Below the pieces are notes generated by a model that saw only the letters and a program-made list of their open reading frames with translations, had not been told where the DNA came from and did not search any database. A program made the translations under genes and the position numbers. Source: DAISJI01 sp964559835 (GTDB lineage Bacteria > Acidobacteriota > Terriglobia > Terriglobales > Acidobacteriaceae). Taken from it: a stretch of DNA of 33,592 nucleotides. Shown one piece after another: positions 1 through 9,183 of this stretch; the first letter of the stretch is position 1, and each line of letters starts with the position of its first letter. The DNA is taken from NCBI GenBank assembly GCA_964559835.1, contig CAZLJE010000045.1:1-33592 (forward strand), written 5' to 3'.

Positions 1-1
1 T

Positions 2-310
2 GAACCGCATTATCCGTCGCCGGTCACCACGCCGGCGCCCGCTGTCGCGGCCGCGGAAGGCGAAGCCGGACTCCATTACGTGAAATCTCCCATCGTCGGC
101 ACCTACTACGAATCGCCTTCGCCGGGCTCGCCCCCCTTCATCAAAGTCGGCGACACCGTGACCGACGGCCAAGTCCTCTGCATCATCGAAGCCATGAAGC
201 TGATGAACGAGATCGAGAGCGATTTCGCCGGCGAATTGGCGAAGAGGTTCGTCAGCAACGGGCAGCCCGTGGAATACGGCCAGCCCCTGTTCGCGGTGCG
301 CGCCAGTTAG
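2..310 (+). CDS. accB: Biotin carboxyl carrier protein of acetyl-CoA carboxylase (3' part)
   Basis: The reading frame enters from the left edge, so the N-terminus is missing. The visible part begins with a Pro/Ala-rich linker (codons from base 2 to about 75) and continues into a biotinyl-lipoyl domain. The biotin acceptor is the Lys in the EAMKLMNEI motif near base 195. AccB carries CO2 on biotin between biotin carboxylase and carboxyltransferase in the first step of fatty-acid synthesis. A GTG at base 80 could pass for a start, but the linker frame runs through it without interruption, so it is internal. The stop is followed three bases later by accC, the usual accBC operon arrangement in bacteria. 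Confidence 0.95.
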   Translation, partial: EPHYPSPVTTPAPAVAAAEGEAGLHYVKSPIVGTYYESPSPGSPPFIKVGDTVTDGQVLCIIEAMKLMNEIESDFAGELAKRFVSNGQPVEYGQPLFAVRAS

Positions 311-313
311 CGG

Positions 314-1666
<1,353 letters not shown>

Positions 1667-1670
1667 AACC

Positions 1671-1762
1671 GTTATTGGTTTTTGGTTCTTGGTTGTTGGT
1701 TTTTACGCTTACTCACACCGATCACCAATAACCAACAACCAATAACCCCAATAACCAACAAC
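1671..1762. repeat. Heptamer inverted array, word GTTATTG / CAATAAC
   Basis: Five consecutive 7-base units of the type GTTNTTG fill 1671-1705. After a 20-base spacer, five units of the complementary type CAAYAAC fill 1726-1762, with two extra C after the third unit. The two halves can pair into a long imperfect hairpin between accC and thiE. The right array ends exactly one base before the GTG start of thiE, so no Shine-Dalgarno sequence is present there. The function is unknown. Confidence 0.85.
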
Positions 1763-2404
1763 GTGATTCTTCCTAAGCTCTACGCCATCGCCGACCGTTC
1801 CTGCTTCGAGGATTCGAACGCTCTGTACCGCTTCGTCGAGGAACTGCTGGTCGCGGGCGTCACGCTGATCCAATATCGCAATAAGCAGGGAAGCGCGCGC
1901 GAACTGCTGCAGGAAGCGCGCGAGCTGAGGCGGATTGTCGGCCGTCCCACCTTAGCAAAACCGGCTAGGGTGGGACACCCGGTGCTTATCATGAACGATC
2001 GCGCGGACCTGGCTGTGGCTGCCGATTTCGACGGAGTGCATGTCGGGCAGGACGACCTGTCGGCAGAGTCCGTGCGGAAGATCATCGGACCGGACAGGCT
2101 GCTCGGGGTTTCTACGCACAATTCGGAACAACTCGGGTTGGCGGACAAGACCAGCGCGAATTACCTCGCCATCGGGCCTGTCTTCGAGACCAGCAGCAAA
2201 GCGAACCCCGATCCGATCGTAGGACTGGATGGCGTTCACCGCGCGCGCCTGCTGACCCGAAAGCCGCTGGTCGCTATCGGCGGCATACGGTGCGACCTTG
2301 CGCCCGAGGTGATCGCGGCAGGGGCCGATTCGGTGGCGGTGATCTCCGCTCTCGTCCGCGATCCGCGACGCGCTGCCGAGGAATTCCTGTCCTGTTTGCC
2401 TTGA
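1763..2404 (+). CDS. thiE: Thiamine-phosphate synthase
   Basis: 213 aa from the GTG at 1763. An upstream in-frame ATG at 1682 lies inside the repeat array and would add low-complexity residues, so it was rejected. ThiE joins HMP-pyrophosphate and the thiazole phosphate to make thiamine phosphate. Visible family signatures are KLYAIADR, the phosphate-binding IMNDRADLA, GVHVGQDDLS, VSTHN, YLAIGPVFET and VAIGGI in the (beta/alpha)8 order. Between the helix ending ELRRIVG and the strand VLIMNDR there is an extra segment of about a dozen residues (RPTLAKPARVGHP), encoded by a palindromic element at 1944-1976. The frame stays open. No other thi gene is nearby. Confidence 0.9.
   Translation: MILPKLYAIADRSCFEDSNALYRFVEELLVAGVTLIQYRNKQGSARELLQEARELRRIVGRPTLAKPARVGHPVLIMNDRADLAVAADFDGVHVGQDDLSAESVRKIIGPDRLLGVSTHNSEQLGLADKTSANYLAIGPVFETSSKANPDPIVGLDGVHRARLLTRKPLVAIGGIRCDLAPEVIAAGADSVAVISALVRDPRRAAEEFLSCLP
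1944..1976. repeat. Palindromic element inserted in thiE
   Basis: The arm GTCCCACCTTAGC (1944-1956) pairs with GCTAGGGTGGGAC (1964-1976) at 12 of 13 positions around a 7-base loop. The same core (GGGTGGG-C-ACCC) recurs at 25411-25423 and 26999-27031, and part of it at 32889-32900, which suggests a dispersed palindrome family. Here it is translated as an in-frame insertion in ThiE (about residues 61-72). Confidence 0.7.
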
Positions 2405-2514
2405 ATCTCAGCCGCCAGGCCAAGACCCTCGATGTCGCACAGCGATGTAATTAAGGTGCGTTGCGTAACCCCAAAACAGCACATTGTGGGAAAGAATTAA
2501 TTCGCAGTTAACGA

Positions 2515-2526
2515 CCGGTTAACCGG
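2515..2526. promoter_or_regulatory. Perfect 12-bp palindrome upstream of the phosphoesterase gene
   Basis: CCGGTTAACCGG is a perfect inverted repeat 53 bases before the start codon at 2579. A second short palindrome, GAATTAATTC, lies at 2494-2503. Together they could be an operator, but no convincing -35/-10 pair was found beside them. The functional role is inference only. Confidence 0.3.
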
Positions 2527-2578
2527 CTGGCAACGCACCGACTGTAGTCTGCCCTCGCCTCTTGGAGGGGGCAACCTC

Positions 2579-4654
2579 ATGGCGTTCAGGTACGTTGTTC
2601 CGCAGATTCGGCGGACTTCAGCCCTTGTCAGCGTCGTCACTCTGTTGGCCCAAATGATCTTGCCGGCACTCGCATCCGCGCAACGCGGCGATAGCGCAAC
2701 CGCCAGTCCCATCAAACACGTGATCGTCATCGTGGGAGAGAACCGCACGTTCGACCACATCTATGGCACCTACAAACCGAAGGCCGGCGAGACGGTGAAC
2801 AATCTCCTATCCCAGGGGATCGTCAAAGAGGACGGAACTCCCGGGCCGAACTTCGCCCGCGGCCAGCAGTATTCCGCCGACGTCACCGGCAGCGCCACTT
2901 TCCAACTCAGTCCGGCAAACAAGACGCTTTACTCTGTTCTTCCGGCGCCGCTGAATGGCGGACCGACGAACGTCTGCACCGACAATGGTATGTGCAATTT
3001 CGGTGATGCCATCTCTTCCGAAGACGGACTCTCGATGTTTCCCGTCAACTACTACGGTTTTCTGCTGACCGGCGGCACGGGTCTCTCGGGGCGCGTTCCC
3101 GACAGCCGTATCAAGGGTGTGCACAGCTCAGCGCCCTACTCGACGCTTGCGCCAGGTCCTTTCCAGGTCACGAACTCTTCTTCGTTCACTGACGACTCGT
3201 ATGCCAACAGCCCCGTCCACCGCTTCTACCAGATGTGGCAGCAGGAGGATTGCAACGTCGCTCACGCCACAACCACAAATCCCAGCGGCTGCCTGGCGGA
3301 CCTGTTCACTTGGACCGAGGTGACTGTAGGTTCGAACGTGAACGGTATCCCGCAGCCGGCTACCTTCAGCACCGATTACGCTCCCGGCAAAGTGACGACT
3401 CGCGAAGGCGCGACTGCCATGGAGTTCTACAACGTGCTCCAGGGCGACGCGAAGTACTCGAAGTTCCTCGCCGACAACTACGCGATGAGCGACAACTACC
3501 ACCAGCCAGTGATGGGAGGTACCGGCGCCAACAGCATCATGCTCGGCTTCGGCGACGTAATCTGGTTCAGCGACGAGAATGGAAACGCGCTCACACCTCC
3601 GCACAATCAATTGGTCTTCGCGGGCACGGCCAATGCCGGCGTGGTCGACGAGATCGAGAATCCAAATCCCCAGCCGGGCACGAACAATTGGTGGATCCAG
3701 GACGGTTACGGCGGAGGCGGATACGGCTCGCCCGTGTACGGTGGAGGCAGTTACAGCGCCTGCGCCGACACCACGCAGCCTGGCGTGAAACCGGTCGTGG
3801 ATTATCTCAGCTCATTGACTCCACCGATCAAGCCGAACTGCGATGCCGGCCATTACTACCTGCTCAACAATTACAACCCCGGTTATTTCGGTGACGGTTC
3901 CGACGCCTACACGGATCACAACGTCAACAACACGCCGTTCACGATCCCCGGTACTACTCAGCGCAGCATTGCCGATGTTCTGCTGGAGAACAACATCTCC
4001 TGGAAGAGCTATAACGACCAGTGGGACCGCTACCTCGGCGACAAATACGAACTCAACTACGGGACAGTCGGCGCTCTGAGCGACCAGTACTGCAATATCT
4101 GCAACCCTTTCCAGTACCAGAAGCAGATCATGACCAACGCCGCCGTGCGCACCGCGCACATCACCGATACCGACTATTTGTATAAGGACATCGAGAACGG
4201 CAAGCTGCCCGCGGTGTCGTTCGTGAAGCCCAGCGGATGGGTCGACGGACATCCGGCGTCATCGAAGTGGAATCTGTTCGAAGGTTTCGTCGCCAAGATC
4301 GTGGACGCCGTGAAGTCGAAACCGGAGCTTTGGGCGAGCACCGCTATCTTCGTCACCGTGGATGAAGGCGGCGGTTATTACGATTCCGGCTACATCCAAC
4401 CGCTCGACTTCTTCGGTGACGGCACGCGCATCCCCTTGATCGTCGTTTCGCCGTACACGAAACCGGGCCACATCTCGCACACTTATGCCGACCACGTCTC
4501 GATCCTGAAGTTCATCGAACGGAACTGGAATCTCGGTAAGATCACGAACCGCAGCCGGGACAACTTCCCCAACCCTGTTTCAGTGCCTGCCAATCCATAC
4601 GTTCCAACCAACAGCCCTGCCATCAGCGACCTGTTCGATCTGTTCAATTTTTAG
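2579..4654 (+). CDS. Secreted phosphoesterase (phospholipase C / acid phosphatase family)
   Basis: 691 aa. The ATG at 2579 has a good ribosome binding site (GGAGG, 2564-2568). An N-terminal signal peptide is visible: basic MAFRYVVPQIRR, a hydrophobic stretch to about residue 32, and an ALASA-type cleavage site. The mature protein opens with HVIVIVGENRTFDHIYGTY (residues 47-65), the metal-binding signature of the phosphoesterase family that includes non-haemolytic phospholipase C and AcpA. The C-terminal metal site is DEGGGYYD, followed by the ADHVSILKFIERNW segment. The protein probably hydrolyses phosphate esters outside the cytoplasm; the substrate cannot be told from sequence. It is a single-gene unit with its own terminator. 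Confidence 0.88.
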   Translation: MAFRYVVPQIRRTSALVSVVTLLAQMILPALASAQRGDSATASPIKHVIVIVGENRTFDHIYGTYKPKAGETVNNLLSQGIVKEDGTPGPNFARGQQYSADVTGSATFQLSPANKTLYSVLPAPLNGGPTNVCTDNGMCNFGDAISSEDGLSMFPVNYYGFLLTGGTGLSGRVPDSRIKGVHSSAPYSTLAPGPFQVTNSSSFTDDSYANSPVHRFYQMWQQEDCNVAHATTTNPSGCLADLFTWTEVTVGSNVNGIPQPATFSTDYAPGKVTTREGATAMEFYNVLQGDAKYSKFLADNYAMSDNYHQPVMGGTGANSIMLGFGDVIWFSDENGNALTPPHNQLVFAGTANAGVVDEIENPNPQPGTNNWWIQDGYGGGGYGSPVYGGGSYSACADTTQPGVKPVVDYLSSLTPPIKPNCDAGHYYLLNNYNPGYFGDGSDAYTDHNVNNTPFTIPGTTQRSIADVLLENNISWKSYNDQWDRYLGDKYELNYGTVGALSDQYCNICNPFQYQKQIMTNAAVRTAHITDTDYLYKDIENGKLPAVSFVKPSGWVDGHPASSKWNLFEGFVAKIVDAVKSKPELWASTAIFVTVDEGGGYYDSGYIQPLDFFGDGTRIPLIVVSPYTKPGHISHTYADHVSILKFIERNWNLGKITNRSRDNFPNPVSVPANPYVPTNSPAISDLFDLFNF

Positions 4655-4681
4655 CGGACAGGTCTTGGGTAGCGCGTAGTT

Positions 4682-4717
4682 ACCGGGCGGCACGAACAAG
4701 GCCGCCCGGTGTTTTTT
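4682..4717 (+). terminator. Rho-independent terminator of the phosphoesterase gene
   Basis: A perfect 10-bp stem (ACCGGGCGGC, 4682-4691, with GCCGCCCGGT, 4701-4710) with a 9-base loop is followed by GTTTTTT. It starts 27 bases after the stop codon. Confidence 0.9.
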
Positions 4718-4783
4718 GATCGCTTCGGCAATATGCTGATGCTGGTCACGAACTGAACGAGCGGGCTGAAGTGGCGCGCCAGA

Positions 4784-5665
4784 TCAAATCATCTCCAGCC
4801 AGAACGAGTTGCCGCGGAAGGCGACGCCGGGAAGCTGCAACCAGAGCGGGTTTATGAGACCGAGCATCTCCTGCTCGCGGCTGACATAGGCGTTCGGCAG
4901 CACAACCCGGTAGTTCCGGTGGCCGCTGAGGAGCGAAGCGGCGAGCATGTACTGTTCGGAGTAGTACCAGTGCGCGCGCTCGGGCAGGTAGTCGTAGGGA
5001 AGTTCGATGTCGTGGATGTGGACGAGCACGCCGGGCTTTAATCGCGGCAGTACTTCCAGGAAAAACACAGTGACGTCGGAGTTCATGAACACGCGGTGCG
5101 AGCCGTCGAAGAACAGGATGTCGCCGGCGGCGAGCTGCTCGAAACGAGAGAGGTCCGTCTCTTCCAGCCGCTGACGGATCACTTCATCGCAAAGCTTGTC
5201 GATTTCGGCACGAGGACAGGGGTCGACGGAGATGAGGCGCGTTGGAAGGGAATGGTCGCGGATGGCTCGGCGCACCAGCCTGGTCGAGTAGCCGGAGCCG
5301 ATCTCGAGGTAGGTCGGTGGTTTGCGGGACGCGACGAATCCGTAGAGCGCGAGAGTGTCGAAGCCGTCGAGCCACTTGTTGATCCAGGAGGGCTGGTCGG
5401 AATGCTTCGGCTGGCGCAGCGGGATGGCGAGCAGGTACGCAGTGTAGTTCAGGAACTCACGGAGCAGTTGTGCGTACGATTCGCGGTCGCGCGCGAACAT
5501 CTCGTAGAGCTGCGGGTGCGGCGGCTTGCCGTACCCCCACCGCGGGACCGGTTGCGGCGCGTAATCCAGAAAGATGGGAAAGTAGCCCTTGAACAGGCGC
5601 GGGATACCGTAGAGAAGCGCGAGGAAACGGTTGGACTGCGCTAATCGACGGAGCGGTTTAGACAT
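4784..5665 (-). CDS. Class I SAM-dependent methyltransferase, unknown substrate
   Basis: 293 aa from the ATG at 5665; a GTG at 5683 in the same frame would add six residues, and neither has a clear ribosome binding site. The central part contains a class I methyltransferase motif I (TYLEIGSGYSTRLVRRAI), then RLISVDPCPR for the acidic strand 2 and DILFFDGSHR as a motif resembling those of cephalosporin-hydroxylase/O-methyltransferase-like enzymes. VLVHIHDIELPYDY follows. Such proteins usually sit in polysaccharide or glycan-modification loci, but the neighbours here give no help. The gene stands alone on the minus strand, convergent with the phosphoesterase. Confidence 0.75.
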   Translation of the reverse strand: MSKPLRRLAQSNRFLALLYGIPRLFKGYFPIFLDYAPQPVPRWGYGKPPHPQLYEMFARDRESYAQLLREFLNYTAYLLAIPLRQPKHSDQPSWINKWLDGFDTLALYGFVASRKPPTYLEIGSGYSTRLVRRAIRDHSLPTRLISVDPCPRAEIDKLCDEVIRQRLEETDLSRFEQLAAGDILFFDGSHRVFMNSDVTVFFLEVLPRLKPGVLVHIHDIELPYDYLPERAHWYYSEQYMLAASLLSGHRNYRVVLPNAYVSREQEMLGLINPLWLQLPGVAFRGNSFWLEMI

Positions 5666-5684
5666 TCGGGGGAATGTTAACACC

Positions 5685-5755
5685 CGGCTCTCGGCTTTCG
5701 GCCGTCGGCTCTCGGGCGCTCACCCCAAAGCCGGAAGCCGATAGCCGATAGCCCG
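5685..5755. repeat. GC-rich heptamer inverted array, word CGGCTCT / AGCCGAT
   Basis: Four 7-base units (CGGCTCT type) occupy 5685-5712 and four complementary units (AAGCCGG / TAGCCGA type) occupy 5728-5755. The array lies in the divergent gap between the methyltransferase and the permease. The 7-base period is the same as in the AT-rich arrays elsewhere, although the word is completely different. Confidence 0.8.
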
Positions 5756-5781
5756 CACCCGCATAAACACTGCGTTCCCGT

Positions 5782-5809
5782 TTGCCTAAGCTGCTCGCGC
5801 CGATGTAAA
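5782..5809 (+). promoter_or_regulatory. Possible promoter of the first permease gene
   Basis: TTGCCT (5782-5787) and TGTAAA (5804-5809) are separated by 16 bases, which places a start about 20 bases before the GTG at 5836. The match to the sigma-70 consensus is moderate. Confidence 0.3.
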
Positions 5810-5835
5810 GTCACACATCTCGTCGAAGGAGGGCC

Positions 5836-7389
5836 GTGAGCACAACCGCGAACCAGGTAAACCGCGTACCCGCCGACACCGACCAGGGGATGGTCAAGGG
5901 CATCGGGCTGACCAGCGCCACGACGCTGGTGATGGGGTCGATGATCGGCTCGGGCGTGTTCATCGTCGCCGCCGACATTGCCCGCCAGACCGACTCGCCG
6001 GCGTTGCTCATCGGGGCGTGGCTGGTTACAGGGTTCATGACCATCGTGGCCGCGCTCAGCTACGGCGAACTGGCGGCGATGTTCCCGCACGCCGGCGGCC
6101 CCTACGTTTTCCTGCGCGAATCGCTTGGCCCACTGCCGGGGTTTCTCTACGGCTGGACGTTCTTCCTCGTCATTCAATGCGGCACGATCGCCGCCGTAGG
6201 CGTGGCTTTCGGAAAATTTCTGGGCGTTTTCTTCCCGTCGGTATCGTCGACGAAGTGGATCATCCACCTCTGGAAAGCGCCGCCCATCCATGTTGGCCCG
6301 ATGGTGCTCGGGAACATGGACGTCGGGCTGAATACGCAGAACCTGGCGGGCATCATCACCATTGTCGTGCTGTCGCTGATCAACATCTTCGGCGTGCGCA
6401 CGGGCGCGATGGTGCAGAACGTGTTTACCTTCGCCAAGACAGCGTCGCTGCTGGCGCTGGTGCTGCTAGGGCTGGCGATCGGTCGTAACGCCGCGGCGCT
6501 CGCAGCCAATTTCAACGGCCACTTCTGGGACAACGCCGGATGGAGCGCGTTGCACCCGGTGGAAGTCGGCGTCGGCGGCTCGATCGCGATGGTCGGCATG
6601 TTGACTATCCTGGCGGTCTCGCAGGTAGGTTCGCTGTTCTCGGCTGACGCGTGGCATAGCGTCACCTCGGCGGCGGGGGAAGTGAAGAACCCGAACCGGA
6701 CGCTGCCCTTGTCGCTCGCAATCGGCACCAGCGCGGTGATCCTGCTCTACGTCGCCGCCAACTTTGTTTACCTGCTGGTGTTACCACTGCATGGAGACCC
6801 GCACGGGACGACGGTCATCGCGCGCGGCATCCAGTACGCCGCGGAAGACCGGGTGGCGACGGCGGTCATGCAATCGATGTTCGGAGCGGCAGGCGCCTCG
6901 CTGATGGCGGGAGCGATCCTGATCTCGGCATTCGGATGCAACAACGGGCTTATCCTGGCGGGTGCGCGCGTGTATTACGCAATGGCCAAAGACGGGCTGT
7001 TCTTCCGTTCGGTGGCGCGGCTCCATCCGGAGTACAAGACGCCGCACATCTCGCTGCTCGTGCAGATGGTGTGGTGCTCGGTGCTGTGCCTGTCGGGGAC
7101 ATATGGGCAGCTGTTGGACTACATCGTCTTCGCGGTCCTGCTCTTTTATATCCTGACGATCGTGGGATTGTTCGTGCTGCGGCGGACGCGGCCGGATGCG
7201 ATTCGTCCCTACCGGGCGGTGGGATATCCCGTGCTACCCGCCATTTATGTGCTGATGGCCATCTTTATTGATATAGTTCTGCTGCGCTACAAGCCCCAAT
7301 ACACATGGCCTGGACTCATCATTGTCCTATTGGGGATTCCGGTGTACTTCCTGCGTTCCCGCCGGACGGTACCCGCAGAAGAGAGTTGA
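5836..7389 (+). CDS. APC-family amino-acid permease
   Basis: 517 aa integral membrane protein with about 12-13 hydrophobic segments. The start is GTG 5836, preceded by AAGGAGGG at an unusually short spacing of about 3 bases; the next in-frame ATG is 5890. The first transmembrane helix carries the APC signature TTLVMGSMIGSGVFIV, with the unwound glycine motif that binds substrate amino and carboxyl groups. The C-terminal half contains the NGLILAGARVYYAMAKDG loop typical of amino-acid/polyamine antiporters. It probably imports or exchanges amino acids at the inner membrane; specificity cannot be assigned. It is followed by a second APC permease, and the pair may be co-transcribed. Confidence 0.88.
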   Translation: MSTTANQVNRVPADTDQGMVKGIGLTSATTLVMGSMIGSGVFIVAADIARQTDSPALLIGAWLVTGFMTIVAALSYGELAAMFPHAGGPYVFLRESLGPLPGFLYGWTFFLVIQCGTIAAVGVAFGKFLGVFFPSVSSTKWIIHLWKAPPIHVGPMVLGNMDVGLNTQNLAGIITIVVLSLINIFGVRTGAMVQNVFTFAKTASLLALVLLGLAIGRNAAALAANFNGHFWDNAGWSALHPVEVGVGGSIAMVGMLTILAVSQVGSLFSADAWHSVTSAAGEVKNPNRTLPLSLAIGTSAVILLYVAANFVYLLVLPLHGDPHGTTVIARGIQYAAEDRVATAVMQSMFGAAGASLMAGAILISAFGCNNGLILAGARVYYAMAKDGLFFRSVARLHPEYKTPHISLLVQMVWCSVLCLSGTYGQLLDYIVFAVLLFYILTIVGLFVLRRTRPDAIRPYRAVGYPVLPAIYVLMAIFIDIVLLRYKPQYTWPGLIIVLLGIPVYFLRSRRTVPAEES

Positions 7390-7395
7390 GATACA

Positions 7396-7439
7396 GCCCC
7401 GCATAAGCCAACAGAGGGCTTACCCGGGGCACCCGATTT
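7396..7439 (+). terminator. Intergenic hairpin between the two permeases, possible weak terminator
   Basis: The outer stem GCCCCG (7396-7401) pairs with CGGGGC (7425-7430) and the inner stem TAAGCC (7404-7409) with GGCTTA (7417-7422). A short T-run (GATTTTA) follows a few bases later. It may attenuate or end transcription before the second permease, or stabilise the first message. Confidence 0.4.
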
Positions 7440-7458
7440 TACGGGCGGAGACTACTGA

Positions 7459-9045
7459 ATGACAGATCTGCTGGCGAAAAAACCCTTAAGGGTCATTCTT
7501 GGAGAGGCGTCGGAAACGGGCGAGCATGCGCTGAAACGCGCGCTCGGGCCGACGAACCTCATTTCACTCGGCATCGGCGCCATTATCGGCACCGGGATTT
7601 TCGTGCTGACGGGTGCTGCGGCGGCCCAGTATGCGGGGCCGGCCATCGTGATCTCGTTCATCGTCGCGGCCGTTGCCTGCGTCTTCGCGGGACTGTGCTA
7701 CGCCGAATTCGCGGCGATGATCCCCGTCGCTGGATCTGCGTATACATACGGGTACGCAACCCTGGGCGAAATCTTCGCCTGGATTATCGGCTGGGACCTG
7801 ATCCTGGAGTACGCATTTGGCGCGGCCACGGTCGCCAGCGGGTGGAGCGGCTACGTGCTCAGCTTCCTCGGCGACTTCGGCATCGTGATCGGTCCCAAGT
7901 GGGCAGGCGCGCCCGGTACCCAATTCGTCTTCTGGCAGAACCACTGGGCGAACTTGAGCAAGAATCTCGAGGCCATCCAGCAGGCGGGTGTGGATCCGGC
8001 AACGCTGCCGCACATGACGTCGTCGTTCAACCTGTTCGGGTTTCTCGGCATATGCGTGGTCACCGTCATCCTGGTGATCGGCATCAAGGAGTCGGCGAAC
8101 TTCAACTCCTTCATCGTCATCGTCAAGGTCTGCGTTCTCCTGATCTTCCTCGGGCTCGGCATCATGTTCCTGTCGTCCCATCCCGAGCGCATTGCGCAAA
8201 ACTGGCATCCATTCATCCCGCCCAACACCGGGAAGTTCGGCCAGTTCGGATGGTCAGGCATCTTGCGTGCTGCGGGTGTGATCTTCTTTGCCTACATCGG
8301 ATTCGACGCGGTTTCGACGGCGGCGCAGGAAGCGAAGAACCCGAAGCGCGACATGCCGATCGGCATCCTCGGGTCGCTGGTGATCTGCACCATCCTCTAC
8401 ATCCTCGTGGCCGGCGTGCTGACGGGGCTGGTCAACTACAAGCAGCTCAACATCTCCGACCCCATCGCGCTGGGCATCGACCAGACCGGCGTGCGCTGGG
8501 GCAGCATCCTGGTGAAGCTGGGCGCGATCTGCGGACTGAGTTCGACCATGGTCGTGATGTTGCTCGGGCAGTCGCGCGTGTTCTTCTCGATGTCGAAGGA
8601 CGGCCTTTTGCCCACGTTGTTCAGTCGCGTACATCCGCGGTTCCGGACGCCGTACCTGTCGTCGATCTTCGTCGGCATCTTCGTCGCGTTCTTCGCAGCG
8701 CTGATCCCGATCGCGGTGCTGGGCGAACTAGTGAGCATCGGGACGCTGCTGGCGTTCGTGATCGTGTGCGCCGGCGTCTGGGCTTTGCGCGTAAAGAACC
8801 CCGAACAACCGCGGCCGTTCAAGACGCCGTGGGTGCCCTTTACCCCGATCATCGGCGCGGTCGTCTCGCTGGCGATGATGGCTGGTCTGCCGCGTGATAC
8901 TTGGCTCCGGCTGGTGGTGTGGCTCGTCATGGGCATGGCGGTCTACTTCTTCTACGGACGCCACCATAGCCGTGTGCAGAGGGGCGAGTACGTCGTTGCA
9001 CCGGTGCCCGAAGGCAACACCTACACCGAGCCTGTAAAACGTTAG
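7459..9045 (+). CDS. APC-family amino-acid permease, cationic amino-acid transporter type
   Basis: 528 aa membrane protein with about 12 transmembrane segments. The soluble N-terminus (GEHALKRALGPTNLISLGIGAIIGTGIFVLTG) matches the cationic amino-acid transporter / YfnA branch of the APC superfamily. FAYIGFDAVSTAAQEAKNPKRDMP is the conserved helix 6 region and GQSRVFFSMSKDGLLP the helix 8 loop. The ATG at 7459 has a GGGCGGAG-like ribosome binding site. A strong hairpin terminator closes the gene. The protein is clearly distinct from the preceding permease (different N-terminus and loops), so this is not a recent tandem duplication. Confidence 0.92.
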   Translation: MTDLLAKKPLRVILGEASETGEHALKRALGPTNLISLGIGAIIGTGIFVLTGAAAAQYAGPAIVISFIVAAVACVFAGLCYAEFAAMIPVAGSAYTYGYATLGEIFAWIIGWDLILEYAFGAATVASGWSGYVLSFLGDFGIVIGPKWAGAPGTQFVFWQNHWANLSKNLEAIQQAGVDPATLPHMTSSFNLFGFLGICVVTVILVIGIKESANFNSFIVIVKVCVLLIFLGLGIMFLSSHPERIAQNWHPFIPPNTGKFGQFGWSGILRAAGVIFFAYIGFDAVSTAAQEAKNPKRDMPIGILGSLVICTILYILVAGVLTGLVNYKQLNISDPIALGIDQTGVRWGSILVKLGAICGLSSTMVVMLLGQSRVFFSMSKDGLLPTLFSRVHPRFRTPYLSSIFVGIFVAFFAALIPIAVLGELVSIGTLLAFVIVCAGVWALRVKNPEQPRPFKTPWVPFTPIIGAVVSLAMMAGLPRDTWLRLVVWLVMGMAVYFFYGRHHSRVQRGEYVVAPVPEGNTYTEPVKR

Positions 9046-9060
9046 TATCTGAACAGAGTC

Positions 9061-9101
9061 GCAAAAGGCCCTCGACACTGAAGTCGAGGGCATTTTGCTT
9101 T
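9061..9101 (+). terminator. Rho-independent terminator after the second permease
   Basis: The stem GCCCTCGAC (9068-9076) pairs with GTCGAGGGC (9083-9091) around a 6-base loop and is extended by GCAAAA / TTTTGC. It ends in a T-rich tail. Confidence 0.9.
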
Positions 9102-9122
9102 ACAATCGCGGGTCGAAAAAGC

Positions 9123-9183
9123 GGCGCATGGCGCATGGCGTTCGAACCGCGGGCCTTGCGCCATGAGCCATGAGCCCATGAGC
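9123..9183. repeat. Heptamer inverted array overlapping the channel start, word GGCGCAT / GAGCCAT
   Basis: Two GGCGCAT units and a degenerate third (9123-9143) are followed, after a short loop, by GCGCCAT, GAGCCAT and a GAGCCCAT variant (9158-9179). The right half contains three ATG triplets at 9163, 9170 and 9178. Two of them are in frame with the ion-channel gene, so the array supplies its start codon. Confidence 0.7.

Noticed and set aside
5836..9045. Tandem duplication of one permease gene
   Set aside because: Both belong to the APC superfamily but differ in N-terminus, loop sequences and subfamily signatures.
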